DNA from: UBA2589 sp965223235
Lineage (GTDB): Bacteria > Gemmatimonadota > Gemmatimonadetes > Longimicrobiales > Gaopeijiaceae
NCBI GenBank assembly: GCA_965223235.1
Contig: CBDCVV010000007.1
Span: forward strand, 248,001-312,000
DNA length: 64,000 nt
Reading direction: 5' to 3'
In this document: positions 35,425 through 43,633 of the stretch, piece after piece
How the letters are laid out: every line of letters starts with the position of its first letter
Position numbering within the stretch: the first letter of the stretch is position 1
Notes under the pieces: model-generated
What the model was told of the DNA's origin: nothing
The model's input: only the letters and a program-made list of their open reading frames with translations
The model's database searches: none
Translations under genes and position numbers: made by a program

Positions 35425-36233
35425 CGCTCGCCGACGCAGTCCCGGCGCGAGACGATCTCCTCGTTGTTGAGCTCGAGCGCTTCCAGGGCCCGCTCGACCT
35501 CTTGTTGCACCTCATCCGAACTCAGGATATCGACATCTTCGATATCCCGATCGCCCGAATCACCGACCAGTTCCTAAAGGCTATCCAGGGCCTGGAGCCC
35601 ACCGATCTGGATGGTGCCGGGGAGTTCTTGGAGATGGCCGCGGCGCTCGTCCATATCAAGGCGCAGATGCTTCTGCCGCGGCCGGTAGAGGGTGAGGACG
35701 AGGATCCTCGGGCCGAGCTCGTGCGACGACTTTTGGAGTATGAGCACATCCGTGAGGTGTCCGAACGGCTGCGAGCTGCCGAGGCGGATCGTGGTCGTCG
35801 CAGATCCAAAGGGTTCGTTCCACCTCGACCCAGAACCCCGGTTCAGGAACTCCCACTGCAGACGACGTGGGATGATGTGTTCCAGGCAGCGCTCAAGGTC
35901 GTGACTCCGATTCCGCAGGAACGAGAGCACAGGGTCACGACGCGCAAGGTGACGATGGAAGAGAAGTCGGTGCTCATCCTCGATGCGCTCAAGAAGTCCA
36001 CCCGCGTGGAGTTTCGGAGCCTCCTGTCGGAGTTCAAAGAGCGCTCTCACGGCGTCATGACCTTCCTTGCGGGGTTGGAACTCACGCGCCGTCGCTTACT
36101 CTTTTTGCGGCAGACCCGTCCCTTTGCGGAGCTTTGGCTCTATCGACGCCCGGACGACGCACCGGGGGCCGATGAACCGACACCCGACCCAACCGAAGCG
36201 GCTGCGCCGCCGCTTCAGGAGTCCGACACGTGA
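35415..36233 (+). CDS. scpA: Segregation and condensation protein A
   Basis: ScpA is the kleisin that bridges Smc heads in bacterial condensin. The N-terminal kleisin motif FQGPLDLLLHLIRTQDIDIFDIPIARIT is nearly canonical (shown here in parts: FQGPLDLLLHLI and IDIFDIPI). FLEMAAALVHIKAQMLLP and a C-terminal winged helix (EFKERSHGVMTFLAGLEL) follow. GTG 35415 lies within the end of the protease gene. Its own stop overlaps scpB (GTGA). The 272-residue length is typical. Confidence 0.94.
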   Translation: MALTLADAVPARDDLLVVELERFQGPLDLLLHLIRTQDIDIFDIPIARITDQFLKAIQGLEPTDLDGAGEFLEMAAALVHIKAQMLLPRPVEGEDEDPRAELVRRLLEYEHIREVSERLRAAEADRGRRRSKGFVPPRPRTPVQELPLQTTWDDVFQAALKVVTPIPQEREHRVTTRKVTMEEKSVLILDALKKSTRVEFRSLLSEFKERSHGVMTFLAGLELTRRRLLFLRQTRPFAELWLYRRPDDAPGADEPTPDPTEAAAPPLQESDT

Positions 36234-37000
36234 ACGCCCATCAGATCGTGGAGGCCGTACTCTTCGCGTCCGAGGCGCCTCTCACGGCCGACGAGATCGC
36301 CCGCGCCGATGAGTCGTTGGACGAAGACAAGGTCGAGGATGCCCTAACGTTCTTGCGGGCGGAGTACGACGACGCCGGTCGCTCGTTCGAAATCGTACAG
36401 GTTGCCGAAGGTTACCAGATCCTCACGCGCTCCGAGTTTTCGCCCTACCTCGAGCGGTTCGACACCGTTCCGAGGCCTTCCCGCCTTTCGGGGCCGGCGC
36501 TCGAGACGCTAGCGATCATCGCGTACCGACAACCGATTGGGCGACTAGAGGTCGAGTACATCCGAGGTGTGGGAGCGTCTGGCGTCATCCGGTCCCTGGT
36601 GGATCGACGTCTGATTCATGTCGTCGGTCGGGCCGAGGGTCTCGGTCGTCCCCTGCTGTATGGTACGACCGCGTTCTTCCTCGAACACTTCGGCTTCAAC
36701 TCGCTCGAGGATCTTCCGCGACCGGACGAGCTGCCGATCGTGCTGCGTGAAAGGGTGCCCCTGGGGCCCGAGGTGGAAGAAGACGGCGCGGACGAGGATG
36801 AGACCGACGGTGGGACGGACGGTGAGGGCGCCGAAGTCGGTGACGGTGTCGAGCCCCTGGCGGGAAGCTCCCCGATGACCGAAGTAGGCGAGGGCACCGG
36901 AGAGACGGAGGGCGAGCCTCCGCTAGAGATCGCTGTCGGTGCGGAGGAGCTGGTCGGTTCGGAGGAGCTAGAAGGAGAGTCGCCCTCCTTCGAGTCGTGA
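36230..37000 (+). CDS. scpB: Segregation and condensation protein B
   Basis: ScpB dimers bind the ScpA kleisin in the Smc-ScpAB complex. The protein has two winged helices: IVEAVLFASEAPLTADEIAR with GRSFEIVQVAEGYQILTR, then LSGPALETLAIIAYRQPIGRLEVEYIRGV with GRPLLYGTTAFFLEHFG. After about residue 180 there is a roughly 75-residue acidic, Gly/Glu-rich tail not needed for the core fold. GTG 36230 overlaps the scpA stop. The usual neighbour rluB follows. Confidence 0.94.
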   Translation: MNAHQIVEAVLFASEAPLTADEIARADESLDEDKVEDALTFLRAEYDDAGRSFEIVQVAEGYQILTRSEFSPYLERFDTVPRPSRLSGPALETLAIIAYRQPIGRLEVEYIRGVGASGVIRSLVDRRLIHVVGRAEGLGRPLLYGTTAFFLEHFGFNSLEDLPRPDELPIVLRERVPLGPEVEEDGADEDETDGGTDGEGAEVGDGVEPLAGSSPMTEVGEGTGETEGEPPLEIAVGAEELVGSEELEGESPSFES

Positions 37001-37004
37001 ACCG

Positions 37005-37727
37005 GTGAGCGAGGCTGTGCGACTCCAAAGGTATCTATCGCAAGCGGGAGTCGCGTCGAGAAGGGAAGCGGAGAGGATGATGCGCGCCGGGCGTGTCACC
37101 GTAAATGGCGAGGTCGCCCTCGAGATGGGCATCCGGGTCGTCGCGGGAGCGGACGAGGTGCGCCTGGATGGAGTGATCGTGGCGCCGGCCATCCGACGCT
37201 GGATCGCCTACCATAAGCCGCCAGGCGTCACCACGACGCGGAGTGATCCCCACGCAGACCGGACGATCTACGACGAACTTCCCGAAGAATTGGGCGGGCT
37301 GAGGTATGTGGGGCGACTCGACCGCGATGCGGAAGGGCTCCTTTTGCTGACGAACGATGGCGGGACGGCCAACTTGCTTCAGCGACCAAGGCAGGGGGTC
37401 GAGCGAGAATACCGTCTCTCTGTGGCGGGGGTGATGGGTCCTGCGAGTCTCCAGAGCCTGCGGTCGGGGGTTCAACTCGACGATGGGCCAGCCGTTCCGA
37501 AGTGGGTGGGCGGGGTCGATCGGCACGCGCGTACCACCGAGTTGACGCTCGTCCTTACGGAGGGGCGAAAGAGGGAGGTGCGGCGGATGATGTCTGCAGT
37601 GGGACACCCCGTCATGCGCTTGCGTCGAGTGCGGTTCGGCCCGATCGAACTCGGCGACCTCGAGCCCGGGTCGTGGCGAGAGCTCGACGGAGGAGAAGTC
37701 GCCCGATTGGTGGGCGCTACCGGGTAG
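37005..37727 (+). CDS. rluB: 23S rRNA pseudouridine synthase, RluB/RsuA family
   Basis: An N-terminal S4 domain (RLQRYLSQAGVASRREAERMM, then GRVTVNGE) precedes the pseudouridine synthase core. The core has the catalytic Asp motif GRLDRDAEGLLLLTNDG and TLTEGRKREVRRM-like C-terminal motif (VLTEGRKREVRRMM). RluB-type enzymes modify U2605 of 23S rRNA, and RsuA-type modify 16S; the scpA-scpB-rluB order favours RluB. GTG 37005 is 4 nt after the scpB stop. Its 3' end overlaps the convergent trkH stop by 11 nt. Confidence 0.93.
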   Translation: MSEAVRLQRYLSQAGVASRREAERMMRAGRVTVNGEVALEMGIRVVAGADEVRLDGVIVAPAIRRWIAYHKPPGVTTTRSDPHADRTIYDELPEELGGLRYVGRLDRDAEGLLLLTNDGGTANLLQRPRQGVEREYRLSVAGVMGPASLQSLRSGVQLDDGPAVPKWVGGVDRHARTTELTLVLTEGRKREVRRMMSAVGHPVMRLRRVRFGPIELGDLEPGSWRELDGGEVARLVGATG

Positions 37728-39183
37728 AGGACGTCGACGAGCGTCGTCGACCCCACAGCTCGGGGTGGAAGAGGAGAAGCACGGTGTAGATCTCCAGACG
37801 GCCCACCAGCATCAGGAACGCCATCACGGCGAGGCCAGCATCGGATAGCCAGCCGAAGTTGTCCGTAGGACCGAGTTCCGCGAAGGCCGGTCCGATATTT
37901 CCGACCGAAGCCATCGATCCAGTGACGGCTGTGAAGAGGTCTACCCCGGTCGCGGCGAGGGCAAGGGCTCCCGCGAGGCAGAGGAGGAGGTAGAGGATGA
38001 CGAAGCCCACCACACGTGCCGTGACCTCTTCCTTCACCGGCCGCGTGCCGATTCGTGTGACGAAGACAGCCTTGGGGTGGATGTGTCTGCGTAGCTCGTT
38101 TCCGGTGTGCTTGAGCAAGAGCATGACTCGAAGCGACTTGATGCCGCCGCTCGTGCTTCCCGCCATCCCTCCGATGAGGAAGAGGATCAAGATGACGACC
38201 TTGGCCGCAGGTGCCCACAGCTCATAGTCGGATGAGACGTACCCGGTCGTCGTGGTGATCGCGACTACCTGGAAGAGGGCGTCGCGAAACTCCGTCAGTG
38301 TCCCGGCGCTTCCGTCCGCCAAGAGGTGAGCAATCGTGACGATCAGGGCGGCGATGAGGAGGACCGCCGTGAAGAACCGCCATTCGGCATCCTTCCAATA
38401 CACCGGTGACCCAGTCGCCGCCTTGAAGTGGAGCGTGTAGTTCACTCCGGCGAGGTACATGAAGAGGATGGTGACCCACTGGATGTACGGGCTCATCTCC
38501 GCCATGGATCGGTCCTGGGTGCTGAAGCCTCCGGTTGCGATCGTGGAGAAGGCGTGGTTCAGCGCATCGAAAGGTGTCATGCCGCCGAGCAAGTACGCGC
38601 CCAGCACGGCAGCGGTCAGCCCGAAGTAGACGAGCCAGAGGAGTTTGGCCGTTTGTGTGATACGAGGTCGTAGCCGCTCGGGTGTCGGCCCCGGCACCTC
38701 AGCTCGGAAGAGCTGCATGCCGCCTACTCCGAGAAAGGGGAGGATCGCGATGACGAGCACGATAATCCCCATCCCACCGAGCCAGTGCGTGGTCGAGCGC
38801 CAAAGAAGGATGCCGCGCGGGAGCTCCTCGATGTCAGCAAACACCGTAGCACCCGTCGTCGTAAAGCCGGACATCGCCTCGAAGAAGGCCGCCATCGGGG
38901 ACGCGACCACGCCCGCGAGGATGTAGGGAAGGCTCCCGAAGAGAGCTGTGGCTCCCCACGCCATCGTGACGATCGCGAAGCCTTCACGGGCCGTGGGTTC
39001 TTCCTCGGTTCGGGTCACGAGAAAGACCAACCATCCGACGAGGAATGTGACGGTGCCAGCGAGGAAGAACGCGCGCGCGTCCCCGTCCCCGTACCAGAGA
39101 GCGACGAGGCCGACGACCAGCATCGCCAGACCCACGAAGACCTGAAGGAGCGCCACGATGTGGGTGACCGTACGCGCGGACAT
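37717..39183 (-). CDS. trkH: Trk-type potassium uptake membrane subunit
   Basis: TrkH forms the K+ pathway with TrkA as cytoplasmic gating partner. This 488-residue protein has four M1-P-M2 repeats with filter-like loops: MSGFTTTGATVF, STIATGGFST, VAITTTTGYVSS and ASVGNIGPAF. Each has the central Gly expected for K+ coordination. GGMAGSTSGGIKSLRV and VGRLEIYTVLLLFHP are also diagnostic. The ATG at 39183 gives the usual N-terminal TM; upstream in-frame ATG at 39252 would extend into trkA. It follows trkA in the same direction. Confidence 0.93.
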   Translation of the reverse strand: MSARTVTHIVALLQVFVGLAMLVVGLVALWYGDGDARAFFLAGTVTFLVGWLVFLVTRTEEEPTAREGFAIVTMAWGATALFGSLPYILAGVVASPMAAFFEAMSGFTTTGATVFADIEELPRGILLWRSTTHWLGGMGIIVLVIAILPFLGVGGMQLFRAEVPGPTPERLRPRITQTAKLLWLVYFGLTAAVLGAYLLGGMTPFDALNHAFSTIATGGFSTQDRSMAEMSPYIQWVTILFMYLAGVNYTLHFKAATGSPVYWKDAEWRFFTAVLLIAALIVTIAHLLADGSAGTLTEFRDALFQVVAITTTTGYVSSDYELWAPAAKVVILILFLIGGMAGSTSGGIKSLRVMLLLKHTGNELRRHIHPKAVFVTRIGTRPVKEEVTARVVGFVILYLLLCLAGALALAATGVDLFTAVTGSMASVGNIGPAFAELGPTDNFGWLSDAGLAVMAFLMLVGRLEIYTVLLLFHPELWGRRRSSTSSTR

Positions 39184-39217
39184 TAGTGGGTGTTGCGAGA
39201 TCGTAGGTGTAAGCGCA

Positions 39218-40564
39218 TCAGTCGAATAAGGCCTCCACCTGTGGTATCGCATCAGGTAGACTGAAGACGATCACATCATCGCCCGGGTGAAGTACTTCAT
39301 CGCCTCGCGGGAGGAGGATATCATCGCCTCGGAGCACGGTGCCGATCACCGCGTGCTTCGGGAAGTCGACATCTCGGATGGCCTGGCCGGCGATTCTCGA
39401 GGCATGGGTCACCTCGAACTCGATCGCCTCGGCATCGATGCCGGAGAGTGACGCCACGGTCATCACCCGTCCTCTTCGCACACGACGTAGGATCGCGTTT
39501 ACAGTCGAGAGACGGGGGGAGAGGCTCGCGTCGACGCCGACGGCGGGGACCAGCTTCAGGTACTCGAACTTGTGCACGAGGGCGAGCACTTTGCGGGCGC
39601 CGGCCTCCTTGGCCAGCAAGCTCGACAGGAGGTTGGTCTCGTCGTTGCCAGTGGCCGCTACGAAGCCATCCGCCCCACTCACGCCTTCCATCTCCAACAA
39701 CTCGAGGTCCGTGGCGTCGGCGTGGAGTACCAACGATTTGGGCAGTTCCTCGGCGAGTTCCACACACCGACGCCGATCTCTGTCGAGAATCGTGCAGTGG
39801 ACCCCGACCGCCTCGAGCTCCTTGGCGATGTGCAACCCTTCTGCAGACCCTCCCGCGATCATCACCCGTTCGAGGGCGAAGTGCTCATAGCCGGCGAGCG
39901 GCGCCACCGCGCCCATCTCGGCCGTAGGAGCGAGCAAGTAGATCCGATCTCCAGCCTCGATCGTCGAATCGGCCCGTGGAATGGTCGTCTGGTCGTCACG
40001 GACGACTGCCACCGTCATGAAGTGGTAGTCGCCATCGAAGTACTCGCGTAGCTCTCGAATGCTACGCCCGGCGACGGGAGCTCCGTCTTGGACCTTGAGG
40101 CCGACGAGCTGTACACGTCCATCCGCAAACTCGGCCACCTCGGTGAAGGCGACGTTCTGAAGAAGTCGGACCGTCTCTCGGGCGCATTCCCGCTCGGGAT
40201 TGACCATCAGATCGATCCCCATCTCCTCCCTGGAGAGAACCGACTGGTCGGCGTAGTAGTCGGGACTCGAGATGCGCGCTACGGTGTAGGATACCCCAAG
40301 CCGTTTCGCTGCCAGGCACGCGATGAGATTCACTTCATCGCGACTCGTAACAGCGAGAAGCATGCTCGCGTCGCGCACCGATGCTTTGTCGAGCGCCGAA
40401 AGCGATGCGCCGTTTCCGACGACGGTTTGTACATCGAGGTGCTGAGCCGCGTGGTCGGCCTGCTCGGGATCGCATTCGATGACGACCACATCTTGGTGCT
40501 CTTCGGAGAGGCGCTGCGCGAGGTGGAATCCGACCTCGCCCGCGCCGACCACAACCACTCTCAA
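39218..40564 (-). CDS. trkA: Trk system potassium transporter TrkA
   Basis: This peripheral protein controls TrkH by binding NAD(H)/ATP-type ligands. Two Rossmann RCK-N domains are visible (VVVVGAGEVGFHLAQRL at residue 1, VMIAGGSAEGLHIAKEL at about 230). Each is followed by an RCK-C (TrkA_C) domain, the last ending DILLPRGDEVLHPGDDVIVF. Length 448 is standard for duplicated TrkA. It precedes trkH by 34 nt on the minus strand. The tRNA gene lies divergently 77 nt upstream. Confidence 0.95.
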   Translation of the reverse strand: MRVVVVGAGEVGFHLAQRLSEEHQDVVVIECDPEQADHAAQHLDVQTVVGNGASLSALDKASVRDASMLLAVTSRDEVNLIACLAAKRLGVSYTVARISSPDYYADQSVLSREEMGIDLMVNPERECARETVRLLQNVAFTEVAEFADGRVQLVGLKVQDGAPVAGRSIRELREYFDGDYHFMTVAVVRDDQTTIPRADSTIEAGDRIYLLAPTAEMGAVAPLAGYEHFALERVMIAGGSAEGLHIAKELEAVGVHCTILDRDRRRCVELAEELPKSLVLHADATDLELLEMEGVSGADGFVAATGNDETNLLSSLLAKEAGARKVLALVHKFEYLKLVPAVGVDASLSPRLSTVNAILRRVRRGRVMTVASLSGIDAEAIEFEVTHASRIAGQAIRDVDFPKHAVIGTVLRGDDILLPRGDEVLHPGDDVIVFSLPDAIPQVEALFD

Positions 40565-40641
40565 CGTGCTGCTCCGTCGTCTGTGCCGGACTACCGTTGA
40601 AAGCTACTGTCCCGGCCCCAGAGCGCTATCTTTCACGCCTC

Positions 40642-40715
40642 GGGCCCGTAGCTCAGTTGGTTAGAGCAGCCGACTCATAATCGGTAGGTCCCAGGTTCAA
40701 GTCCTGGCGGGCCCA
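40642..40715 (+). tRNA. tRNA with CAU anticodon (Ile2 or elongator Met)
   Basis: 74 nt fold into a full cloverleaf. The acceptor stem is GGGCCCG / CGGGCCC with discriminator A. The D arm is GCTC-GAGC and the anticodon arm GCCGA / TCGGT with loop CTCATAA. The T arm is CCAGG-TTCAAGT-CCTGG. Anticodon CAT reads AUG as Met, or AUA when C34 is lysidine-modified. The anticodon arm and GGTCCCAGGTTCAAGTCC region look more like tRNA-Ile2. CCA is not encoded (CTTT follows). The gene is the apparent insertion neighbourhood of the island downstream. Confidence 0.95.
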
Positions 40716-40723
40716 CTTTGGAC

Positions 40724-40755
40724 GGGAGTCCCGGAGTACGGGGCTCCCGGCTTTT
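40724..40755 (+). terminator. Rho-independent terminator of the tRNA gene
   Basis: GGGAGTCCCG (40724-40733), loop GAGTA and CGGGGCTCCC (40739-40748) pair over 10 bp with one G-U, followed by GGCTTTT ending at 40755. It starts 9 nt after the tRNA end and has both a stable stem and a T-run. Confidence 0.8.
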
Positions 40756-40796
40756 CCGTGTCGGCTCGGCTTCAGGATCATGGGGACGAGTGTCTC

Positions 40797-40811
40797 AGTT
40801 TCTGTATCAGT
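40797..40811 (+). repeat. 15-bp direct repeat, tRNA-proximal copy (putative att-L)
   Basis: AGTTTCTGTATCAGT occurs here, 82 nt after the tRNA, and again at 44832-44846 in the same orientation. The preceding context also matches in part (ACGAG upstream of both). The two copies bracket the recombinase remnant and four accessory genes, as expected for integration by a tyrosine recombinase. Confidence 0.6.
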
Positions 40812-41421
40812 TTCGGTGCGACAGTTCGCGCGGCGTTTTACGGGGGCTGCGTTGAGCGCGACCTCTGCCATCGTATCGCTCTTCGGCATCTGGTAGACTT
40901 CGTCGCCTTCCAGCCGCCGACGGCGGCGAGGTATTTGAGGCTATGCCCATTTTTTGGCGGTCGTCCAGCGACGGCGAAGTGAGTGCCAGCCCCGCCCTTT
41001 TGTGCGGTACCGTCGCCTCCTCCTCGATCCTCCTACACCACTTCGAGGCCCGATCAACTGTAAGCGGGCCGTACCCCTTCGAAGACTGGAAGAGCCAGCC
41101 CTCCCCGATGATCCGGCGCTCGCGGACAAGCACCTCTAGGCGCTCCGGAGACGAGGTGTCATCGGTGCAATCCATCGCACACGATTCTCGTCGCCCGATT
41201 CTCTTAGGTCAACGTGCGAGTCGGGCCACTCCTTGGCTCTCGACCCAATAGCGTAGTAGACCCACCGCCAACGTGGCTCGCTCGGACGCGCTCAGATGAC
41301 GACACGTGCTAGGTTCCCCAACACGAACAGCGGAGACGTGCCGACGCTCCCGTTGCACCGGGTCAACGTCGCTGGCTCGCACGCCTCCGCCGCCGAGGGA
41401 CCGTATCGGACCCTGCGCCAC
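40797..41421 (-). pseudogene. Tyrosine recombinase (integrase) remnant, multiply frameshifted
   Basis: Pieces of one integrase appear in successive minus-strand frames. Near 41190-41220 is HVDLRESGDENRVRW. At 41050-41140 comes LEVLVRERRIIGEGWLF then GPLTVDRASKWCRRIEEEA. At about 40950-41000, in another frame, is KGRGWHSLRRRW (box II, HxLRR), followed by a stop. A third frame then gives YLAAVGGWK and VYQ near 40885-40930, with the likely catalytic Tyr. At least three frameshifts break it. Only the C-terminal catalytic half is traceable; the likeness fades upstream of about 41300. The order HxLRR, GGW, Y is diagnostic of the family. The 3' boundary near the tRNA is uncertain. Confidence 0.75.
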
Positions 41422-41703
41422 TTCCGACGCCGATGGTGCATCCGCCCGGTCTAGCAGTCCGCCCTGATTGGTCTTCAGGGTGGGCCTCGCTCGAAACGTC
41501 TTTTGATTGTCAGCGTTTCCAAGGCAGGATCACTCTGTGGTGGAGCGCACTAACGAGTGTAAAGCGTTGTGTGCATGGGGTTTGTGCGCCGCGAATGCGC
41601 TCCACTCGAGGACGGCGGCGATGTAGACGGACTCTAGTCCTAACCGGGCTAGGGCCCCCTTGGGCGATCTCGTCCCAAACAACGATCCGCGATCCCTGGG
41701 GCT
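41422..41703. other. Non-coding stretch inside the island
   Basis: I find no supported gene, RNA or repeat here. The short open frames lack starts with ribosome binding sites or any domain likeness. It may hold the decayed N-terminal half of the integrase and the promoter of the next gene. Confidence 0.5.
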
Positions 41704-42351
41704 ATGCGATTGTCATGCATGGCAACGCTCAAAGACCCGCACGAGGACTTGCGGCTTGAACTCACCCTGGAGTTCTGGCCAGCGCTCAGGGATGGCGGGA
41801 TCGCGACCTCGACCACACGCTCCTCGTATATGAGTGAGACCGCCGACATCGATCTGCTGATCAACCGGCTCCTGCGAGACTTCTACGACTTCATCCTCAC
41901 CGCGGGATGGCGAGGTCGGGAACGCGAGGCCGTATCGCTCTTTTCGTTCAACCACCTGGTCCCAGCTTGTGAGCCGGGGACTGTCCTGTACCATCCATCG
42001 CAGATTGGCATCGAGGTGTCGGTCCCACAGGTGACCGAGCTTGGCAAACCACAGGTCGCGAAGGATCTAGTCATCTGGCCAGAACCCCACATGACGGCCT
42101 GGGATGACCAGCGCCAGCCGACCCGATCCCCAGCTGTGGTCGCTGAGTGGAAGTGCGCCGGGTATCCGACCCCGGCGAGCGGGCAAGGGAACAGGGAGCG
42201 TGACCTGAAGTGGCTCCAACTCTGGACACGTGTATCGGAAGGCGTTGGTTACAGCATCGGGCTCCAGTTTGACCGATCTGGCACTACCAGTCTAGCTGCC
42301 GACCGGGTTTTCAGGGGTGAAGTCGCGCCTGACTGGCTCCGCCTAGGCTAA
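41704..42351 (+). CDS. Hypothetical protein with PD-(D/E)XK nuclease-like motif
   Basis: The 215-residue protein has a helical first third (DIDLLINRLLRDFYDFI), then a beta region containing KDLVIWPEP and, about 30 residues on, PAVVAEWKC. The spacing D - x(n) - ExK on adjacent strands is the PD-(D/E)XK pattern of restriction and repair nucleases; a later helix (RERDLKWLQLW) could supply the conserved helix-side residue. No full family match is recognised. It could be a nuclease of a defence or mobile system, or a related binding fold. ATG 41719 is an alternative start. The ribosome binding site is weak. Confidence 0.55.
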   Translation: MRLSCMATLKDPHEDLRLELTLEFWPALRDGGIATSTTRSSYMSETADIDLLINRLLRDFYDFILTAGWRGREREAVSLFSFNHLVPACEPGTVLYHPSQIGIEVSVPQVTELGKPQVAKDLVIWPEPHMTAWDDQRQPTRSPAVVAEWKCAGYPTPASGQGNRERDLKWLQLWTRVSEGVGYSIGLQFDRSGTTSLAADRVFRGEVAPDWLRLG

Positions 42352-42444
42352 AACACACAGGGCACGCGAGTGGGTGCAGGCTTGTTTCGCGGGGTGGAGT
42401 GGGGCAGACTGTCCGGTGGTGCTCGCCTTTGTTGACGCAAGGAT

Positions 42445-42879
42445 ATGATTCCGGATTCGACCGCCATTGTCGGCATCCTCTCGGGGATCTCGACTCTCCT
42501 CGTCCGTCAGGTCTCCGCCGACATCGACGATACGGAAGTGCGGGCTGCGGTTGTCCGAACCGTGGTCGAGATGAACACCGCTTTCGCCGAGTTACAGGAA
42601 GAGTTTCTGGCGTTGCAACGCGAGAACGGCAGACTCAACGAGCTGCTCCGCGTTCGAGGGATGCAAATTCGCGCGGACGGGACGTTGTGGGACGGTGAGG
42701 AAGGCCCCTTTTGCCCCGGTTGTGCGGCAGACGGCAAGCGTGCGTACGTGAGTCGGAATGCGTCTAGCGGCTTCTGGGTGTGTAACGCCTGCGAGCGGAT
42801 TCCGGTCGGAAGTTCAAGGCCCTCCAACCACCCCTCTTGGGATGAGCCGCACGGGCGCAGTTCCTTCACCGGGTACTAG
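42445..42879 (+). CDS. Small coiled-coil / zinc-ribbon protein
   Basis: This 144-residue protein has an N-terminal hydrophobic segment (IVGILSGISTLLV). A coiled-coil follows (FAELQEEFLALQRENGRLNELL, read here as LQEEFLALQRENGRL). The C-terminal part has CPGC (x about 20) CNAC, a likely zinc ribbon. This layout is common among small host-interaction or regulatory proteins of mobile elements, but I recognise no named family. AAGG lies 3-6 nt before the ATG. Confidence 0.55.
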   Translation: MIPDSTAIVGILSGISTLLVRQVSADIDDTEVRAAVVRTVVEMNTAFAELQEEFLALQRENGRLNELLRVRGMQIRADGTLWDGEEGPFCPGCAADGKRAYVSRNASSGFWVCNACERIPVGSSRPSNHPSWDEPHGRSSFTGY

Positions 42880-42904
42880 ACACAACGTGGCACCTCTAGG
42901 CTGG

Positions 42905-43378
42905 TCAACAGAATGACCGGTCGAGAGACTCGAACCGAAGCCACGCATTAGCGGCAGGGACAAACGGTCCGGTCACATTGCAGGCACCGCCTTCGGGCCA
43001 GCTACCCCCGGGCAGAGACCTCACCCGTGAGTGGATCCACCACGGACGCGGTGTCACTGCGTCACCGTGAGCCTTCAGCCACGCCTCGGTCGCTTGGATG
43101 CCCGCACGAGCTTCTGAGGCCGGGAGGCGCTTGCCGACGACGGCTCTCCCGATCTCTGCGATCCAGCGGTTCGCATCGTCGTACGTCTCAAGGGGTCCGA
43201 GCACCGACGCGTCGAGCCCCTTGGGCATGCTCGACTTCATGCTGCCCTTCTGAGCGAGCCGCTTCCAACACGCCTCGCCGCCCGGGACGTGAGCCCGGCA
43301 GAAGCCATCCTCGCCCACCAACGGGCTCTGACATGGACGGCCTTTCGCGTTCGTCCCGCCGCAGCGGGTGCGATTCAT
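42905..43378 (-). CDS. Small Cys/His-motif protein of mobile-element type
   Basis: This 157-residue minus-strand protein begins RCGGTNAKGRPCQSPLVG, followed by FCRAH. That makes a C-x(9)-C-x(9)-C-x2-H arrangement often seen at the N-terminus of short phage or island proteins. The central region is helical (ANRWIAEIGRAVVGKRL, then ARAGIQATEAWLKAHG). Function is unknown. It is divergent from the RelA/SpoT-domain gene, with a 255-bp gap between them that probably holds both promoters. Confidence 0.55.
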   Translation of the reverse strand: MNRTRCGGTNAKGRPCQSPLVGEDGFCRAHVPGGEACWKRLAQKGSMKSSMPKGLDASVLGPLETYDDANRWIAEIGRAVVGKRLPASEARAGIQATEAWLKAHGDAVTPRPWWIHSRVRSLPGGSWPEGGACNVTGPFVPAANAWLRFESLDRSFC

Positions 43379-43633
43379 CTACGGTTCCTCCGTGGAAGCC
43401 ACTGCTTCCTCCGATCTGATACAACAACTGGGACAGGGCATCCCAAAGCCAGATAACCACGCGGGCTTCCCCGATTTTGCTACCGACTGTCCGGCGGATG
43501 CGGGGGCCAGCCCCTTCGCGCTCCACCGCGACACGCACGGAGTGGCCCTGTTCGCCCGCCGTCCCCATTGGTCGCCCCGGTCGTGGCGGATATTCTCCAC
43601 GGCAAACCTGAGCGATCTGTGGAGGGGAGCTAC

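Noticed and set aside
40653..40889. Minus-strand 78-aa frame ending in QDLNLGPTDYESAALTN
   Set aside because: Its C-terminus is the antisense translation of the tRNA gene, a well-known spurious peptide. Only its N-terminal part belongs to the broken integrase.
43188..43568. Minus-strand 126-aa frame upstream of the RelA/SpoT-domain gene
   Set aside because: It overlaps the better-supported Cys/His protein in another frame and shows no domain.
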